DNA of 64,000 nt, from assembly GCF_009765755.1 (NCBI RefSeq), contig NZ_LMUV01000011.1, forward strand, positions 580,903 through 644,902, written 5' to 3'. Below the pieces are notes generated by a model, which saw only the letters and a program-made list of their open reading frames with translations, was not told the origin of the DNA and did not search any database. Positions within the stretch are counted from its first letter, which is position 1. Each line of letters starts with the position of its first letter. The position numbers were made by a program, and so were the translations under genes. This DNA is from Rhodanobacter sp. L36 (GTDB lineage: Bacteria; Pseudomonadota; Gammaproteobacteria; Xanthomonadales; Rhodanobacteraceae). Positions 57,951-64,000 of this stretch are shown piece by piece.

Positions 57951-59423
57951 CTATTCGGCCGCCGTTGCGACAGGTAACGGCCGATCGTGGCGCAGGTGGC
58001 TGAATACCCGGCTGGCGATCGCGGTGATGGCGGCCAGCAACAGCACCGTCCAGCGGAACGCGGTCACATAGTCGTCGTGCGCATGGCCTTGCAGCAGCGC
58101 TTCCATCAGCAACGTGGAAAGCGCGATCCCGAAACTCATCGCCAGGTATTGCGCGGTCGATGCCATCGACGAGGCCATCGATGCGTGCTTGATGTCCAGG
58201 TCGTTGTAGATGAGCGTGTTCATGGCGGTGTACTGCAACCCTGAAAACGCGCCGTAGAGGAAGGTCAGCGAAGCAATCAGCCAGACCGGCGACGTCGGCC
58301 CCAGCAGGGCGAAAGCTGCAAGCAGCAGCGCCACCGCCAACGTGTTTCCGAGCAGCAATCGGCGATAGCCGAAGTGAACCAGCGCACGGCTGATCACCCA
58401 CTTCGCACTGATCGATCCGAGCGCCTGCGGCACCATCATCAAGCCTGCCATCACCGGCGACCAGCCGCAGCCGACCTGCAGAAACAACATGAGCAGCAGG
58501 AACATGCCCGAGATGCCGAGCCGGGTGAACAAGCCGCCGGCGAGTGCCACCCAAACGCTGCGCACGCGAAGCAACGTGAGGTCGGCGACCGGGAACGCGA
58601 CGCTGCGACTGCGCCACACATAGATCAACGCGAGCGCGACACCGAGCACGCTGCACGTGCCGATGCGCGCCCACGGCACCGGCGTCACGCCAGCCTGTTC
58701 CGACGCCGTAAGCAACAACGCTGATGCGCCAGCGAACAACACGAAGCCGAGCAGGTCGAAACGGTTCGCCTGCGCGAGCCGATAGTCCGGCATGTCGCGC
58801 TTGTTCATCCATACACCGGCAATCGCCACTGGCACGTTGATCAGGAAGATCAATCGCCACGACGTGAATTCGACCAGTGCGCCACCGAGCAACGGCCCGA
58901 GCACCGAGCCAAGCAACCCGAAAGTAGCGACGGTACTCATGGCGCGCACGAATTCACGCTTCTCGATACTGCGCACCAGCACATAGCGGCCGACCGGCAT
59001 CAATGATGCGCCGCCAACGCCCTGGATCACCCGCGCGGCGACCAGTTGCGGCAGCGTCTGCGATAGACCGCACAGCAGCGAACCCACGCCAAACACAATG
59101 ATCGCGATGCCGAATACGCGGCGCGTGCCGAGCCGATCGCAAAGCCACGGGCTCGCCGGAATCAGGATCGCGAGCGTCAGCACGTAGCTGGTGAGTGCGG
59201 TGCGCATGCCCAGTGGCGCAACCTTCAACGCCTCCGACATCGCCGGCACTGCGGTGTTGACCACAGTCGAATCCAGCGACTGCATGAAGAACGCGGCGGC
59301 CACCAGCCAGAGCAGGCCGCGGTAGCGATCGCGCGAGGACATCTCCGACAGCGCCTCGACCACCGATGCCGACGTGGGCACAGCAGGTGCGGCAGCGGGA
59401 GGCGTCGCGGCTTCGTCAGACAT
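57951..59423 (-). CDS. MFS exporter, DHA2-type (14 TM)
   Basis: 490 residues from ATG 59423; the open frame continues far upstream, antisense to ligA, and is ignored. Motif pattern FMQSLDSTVVNTAVPAMSEA (motif D1), PWLCDRLGTRRVFGIAII (motif A), ARVIQGVGGASLMPVGR (motif B) and LGSVLGPLLGGALVEFTSWR with LIFLINVPVAIAGVWMNKR (motif C and following) identify EmrB/QacA-type drug exporters. It is divergent from ligA. No membrane-fusion partner is adjacent. Confidence 0.93.
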   Translation of the reverse strand: MSDEAATPPAAAPAVPTSASVVEALSEMSSRDRYRGLLWLVAAAFFMQSLDSTVVNTAVPAMSEALKVAPLGMRTALTSYVLTLAILIPASPWLCDRLGTRRVFGIAIIVFGVGSLLCGLSQTLPQLVAARVIQGVGGASLMPVGRYVLVRSIEKREFVRAMSTVATFGLLGSVLGPLLGGALVEFTSWRLIFLINVPVAIAGVWMNKRDMPDYRLAQANRFDLLGFVLFAGASALLLTASEQAGVTPVPWARIGTCSVLGVALALIYVWRSRSVAFPVADLTLLRVRSVWVALAGGLFTRLGISGMFLLLMLFLQVGCGWSPVMAGLMMVPQALGSISAKWVISRALVHFGYRRLLLGNTLAVALLLAAFALLGPTSPVWLIASLTFLYGAFSGLQYTAMNTLIYNDLDIKHASMASSMASTAQYLAMSFGIALSTLLMEALLQGHAHDDYVTAFRWTVLLLAAITAIASRVFSHLRHDRPLPVATAAE

Positions 59424-59528
59424 TGCCCGGCATGATAACTGCTGCGACAGGCTTGCTCTCGTGATAGGTGCGCGAAGAGTCAGGCTTTGTTTCGTCAGTG
59501 ACCGATCGACGACAACACGACTCGCTAA

Positions 59529-62917
<3,389 letters not shown>

Positions 62918-62919
62918 CG

Positions 62920-63318
62920 ATGTCGGAGCCCTTGCTGAAATCGATCCACCACGTCGCACTGATCTGTTCGGATTGCGCGCGATCGCGTGCGTTCTATAGC
63001 GAGACGCTCGGGCTGCCGATTGTGCATGAGGTGTATCGCAAAGAACGCGATTCGTGGAAGTGCGATTTGCAGGTAAGCCCCGGCGTGCAGCTGGAACTGT
63101 TTTCGTTTCCGTCGCCGCCATCACGTCCGTCGCATCCCGAAGCGCAGGGCTTGCGTCATCTCGCATTCGCTGTCGACGACATCGATGCAGCCGTCGACAC
63201 GCTTGCAACGCGCGGGGTGACGTGCGAATCAATACGCGTCGACGAATACACCGGTCGCCGCTTCACGTTTTTCGCCGATCCGGATCATCAGCCGATCGAG
63301 TTGTACGAAGCGAGCTGA
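62920..63318 (+). CDS. VOC/glyoxalase I family protein, GloA2-like
   Basis: 132 residues from ATG 62920, two bases after epmA. IHHVALICSDCARSRAFYSE with the metal-binding His, VQLELFSFPSPP (Glu ligand), LRHLAFAVDDIDAAVDTL (His) and FADPDHQPIELYE (Glu) give the His-Glu-His-Glu set of VOC metalloenzymes. It is similar to YaeR-type proteins encoded next to small metabolic genes. The substrate is unknown; methylglyoxal detoxification is possible. It is probably cotranscribed with ligA and epmA. Confidence 0.9.
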   Translation: MSEPLLKSIHHVALICSDCARSRAFYSETLGLPIVHEVYRKERDSWKCDLQVSPGVQLELFSFPSPPSRPSHPEAQGLRHLAFAVDDIDAAVDTLATRGVTCESIRVDEYTGRRFTFFADPDHQPIELYEAS

Positions 63319-63342
63319 CCTGAGCGAGCTGATTTGAAACGA

Positions 63343-63373
63343 CGAAGCCCTGCGCGTTGCCGGCAGGGCTTCG
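63343..63373. terminator. Hairpin between convergent genes
   Basis: CGAAGCCCTGC (63343-63353) and GCAGGGCTTCG (63363-63373) make a perfect 11-base stem with a 9-base loop, 24 bases behind the VOC gene and 19 before the end of the aquaporin gene. There is no T-tract, but it fits a shared terminator. Confidence 0.65.
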
Positions 63374-63392
63374 TGTTGAACGCAGGGATCGC

Positions 63393-64000
63393 TCAGTCGC
63401 GCTTTTCGAGCAGGTAGCGATAGATCAGGCCGCCGACCACGCCGCCGATCAGCGGAATCAGCCAGAACAGCCACAGTTGCTGGATTGCCCATCCGCCCTG
63501 GAACAAAGCGACGCCCGTGCTGCGTGCCGGGTTCACCGACGTATTGGTGACCGGGATGCTGATCAGGTGGATCAACGTGAGCGCAAGGCCAATCGCCAGT
63601 GGCGCGAAGCCGGCCGGTGCGCGCGCGTCGGTGGCGCCATGGATCACGATCAGAAAGAACGCGGTCAGCACCAGTTCGATCGCGATCGCAGCCTGCATCG
63701 AAAAGTGGCCAGGCGAATGGTCACCGAAACCGTTGGAGGCGAAGCCGCTGGCGCCGGCGTCGAAACCGGGTTTGCCGCTGGCGATGAAGTAAAGCACGGC
63801 CGCCGCGGCGATTGAGCCGATGACCTGCACGACGATGTACGGCACCACATCTTTCGCGGGGAATCGCCCGCCGGCACAAAGGCCGAGCGTAACCGCCGGA
63901 TTGAAGTGTCCGCCGGAAATGTGACCGACCGCGTAAGCCATGGTCACCACCGTGAGACCAAAGGCCAGTGCTACTCCAGCGAATCCGATGCCCAGACCCG
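63393..64000 (-). CDS. aqpZ: Aquaporin Z, C-terminal part (cut by window edge)
   Basis: About 200 residues are visible, running off the right edge. Both NPA boxes are present: [20 protein letters not shown] and [15 protein letters not shown], with the helices [46 protein letters not shown] and [29 protein letters not shown] and the ar/R arginine fit a water-selective AqpZ instead of the glycerol facilitator. The C-terminus LLEKRD is normal. Confidence 0.94.
   Translation of the reverse strand, partial: GLGIGFAGVALAFGLTVVTMAYAVGHISGGHFNPAVTLGLCAGGRFPAKDVVPYIVVQVIGSIAAAAVLYFIASGKPGFDAGASGFASNGFGDHSPGHFSMQAAIAIELVLTAFFLIVIHGATDARAPAGFAPLAIGLALTLIHLISIPVTNTSVNPARSTGVALFQGGWAIQQLWLFWLIPLIGGVVGGLIYRYLLEKRD

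Overview
The window is a high-GC gammaproteobacterial chromosome segment, most likely Xanthomonadales and probably Rhodanobacteraceae (Dyella/Luteibacter/Rhodanobacter type). This rests on overall base composition, protein resemblance, and a backbone that can be followed as aat - FemAB-like - trxB - [ald] - ftsK - lolA - ... - rarA - ... - serS - tRNA-Ser. Enterobacteria have the same trxB-lrp-ftsK-lolA-rarA-serS order. Family assignments come from reading motifs, not from database searches.

Left part (1-26.8 kb): ordinary chromosomal genes. They comprise an ABC exporter (cut by the window edge), an overlapping sigma factor/anti-sigma/YigZ operon next to a VWA lipoprotein, YehS (DUF1456), an RhtA-like exporter, a three-domain GH18-NodB-GT2 membrane protein, an esterase-like protein, a periplasmic VOC protein and a YdcF-type protein. 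These are followed by a zinc alcohol dehydrogenase divergent from an AraC regulator, an aldehyde dehydrogenase, a slipin, xseA, a cardiolipin-synthase-like protein, an acetyl-CoA hydrolase family protein, ispG, aat, a FemAB-like acyltransferase and trxB. A perfect inverted pair of REP-like palindromes lies between the last two.

Middle part (26.8-44.3 kb): alanine dehydrogenase with a long leader, ftsK, lolA, a DUF1275 protein, the DUF2339/DUF3999 membrane pair, a large sensor diguanylate cyclase, rarA, a decayed glycosyltransferase-like gene, a sulfotransferase, serS, a small membrane protein and tRNA-Ser(UGA). Compared with the enterobacterial order, extra genes are inserted between lolA and rarA and between rarA and serS.

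Accessory region (44.3-54 kb): immediately behind tRNA-Ser lie a scrap of a UvrD-like helicase, a RES-domain toxin-like protein, a small truncated ORF, a MobA/MobL relaxase, about 1 kb with no convincing gene, and an AT-rich coupled pair of unknown genes. The last of these ends against a truncated yfiN whose partner yfiR is intact. Then come an orphan ExbD-like protein, a Gly/His/Tyr-rich exported protein, a second diguanylate cyclase, and two very small ORFs, one encoding a 45-residue Cys-rich peptide. The pattern is a degraded mobile element at a tRNA gene, not an intact prophage: no integrase, capsid or CRISPR is seen.

Right part (54-64 kb): a secreted helical-barrel protein, a single-domain response regulator and a CPA2 antiporter (one leftward cluster), a DHA2-type MFS exporter, then ligA-epmA-VOC rightward and an aquaporin cut by the window end. 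Cyclic-di-GMP signalling recurs: two complete diguanylate cyclases, one broken, and one YfiR.
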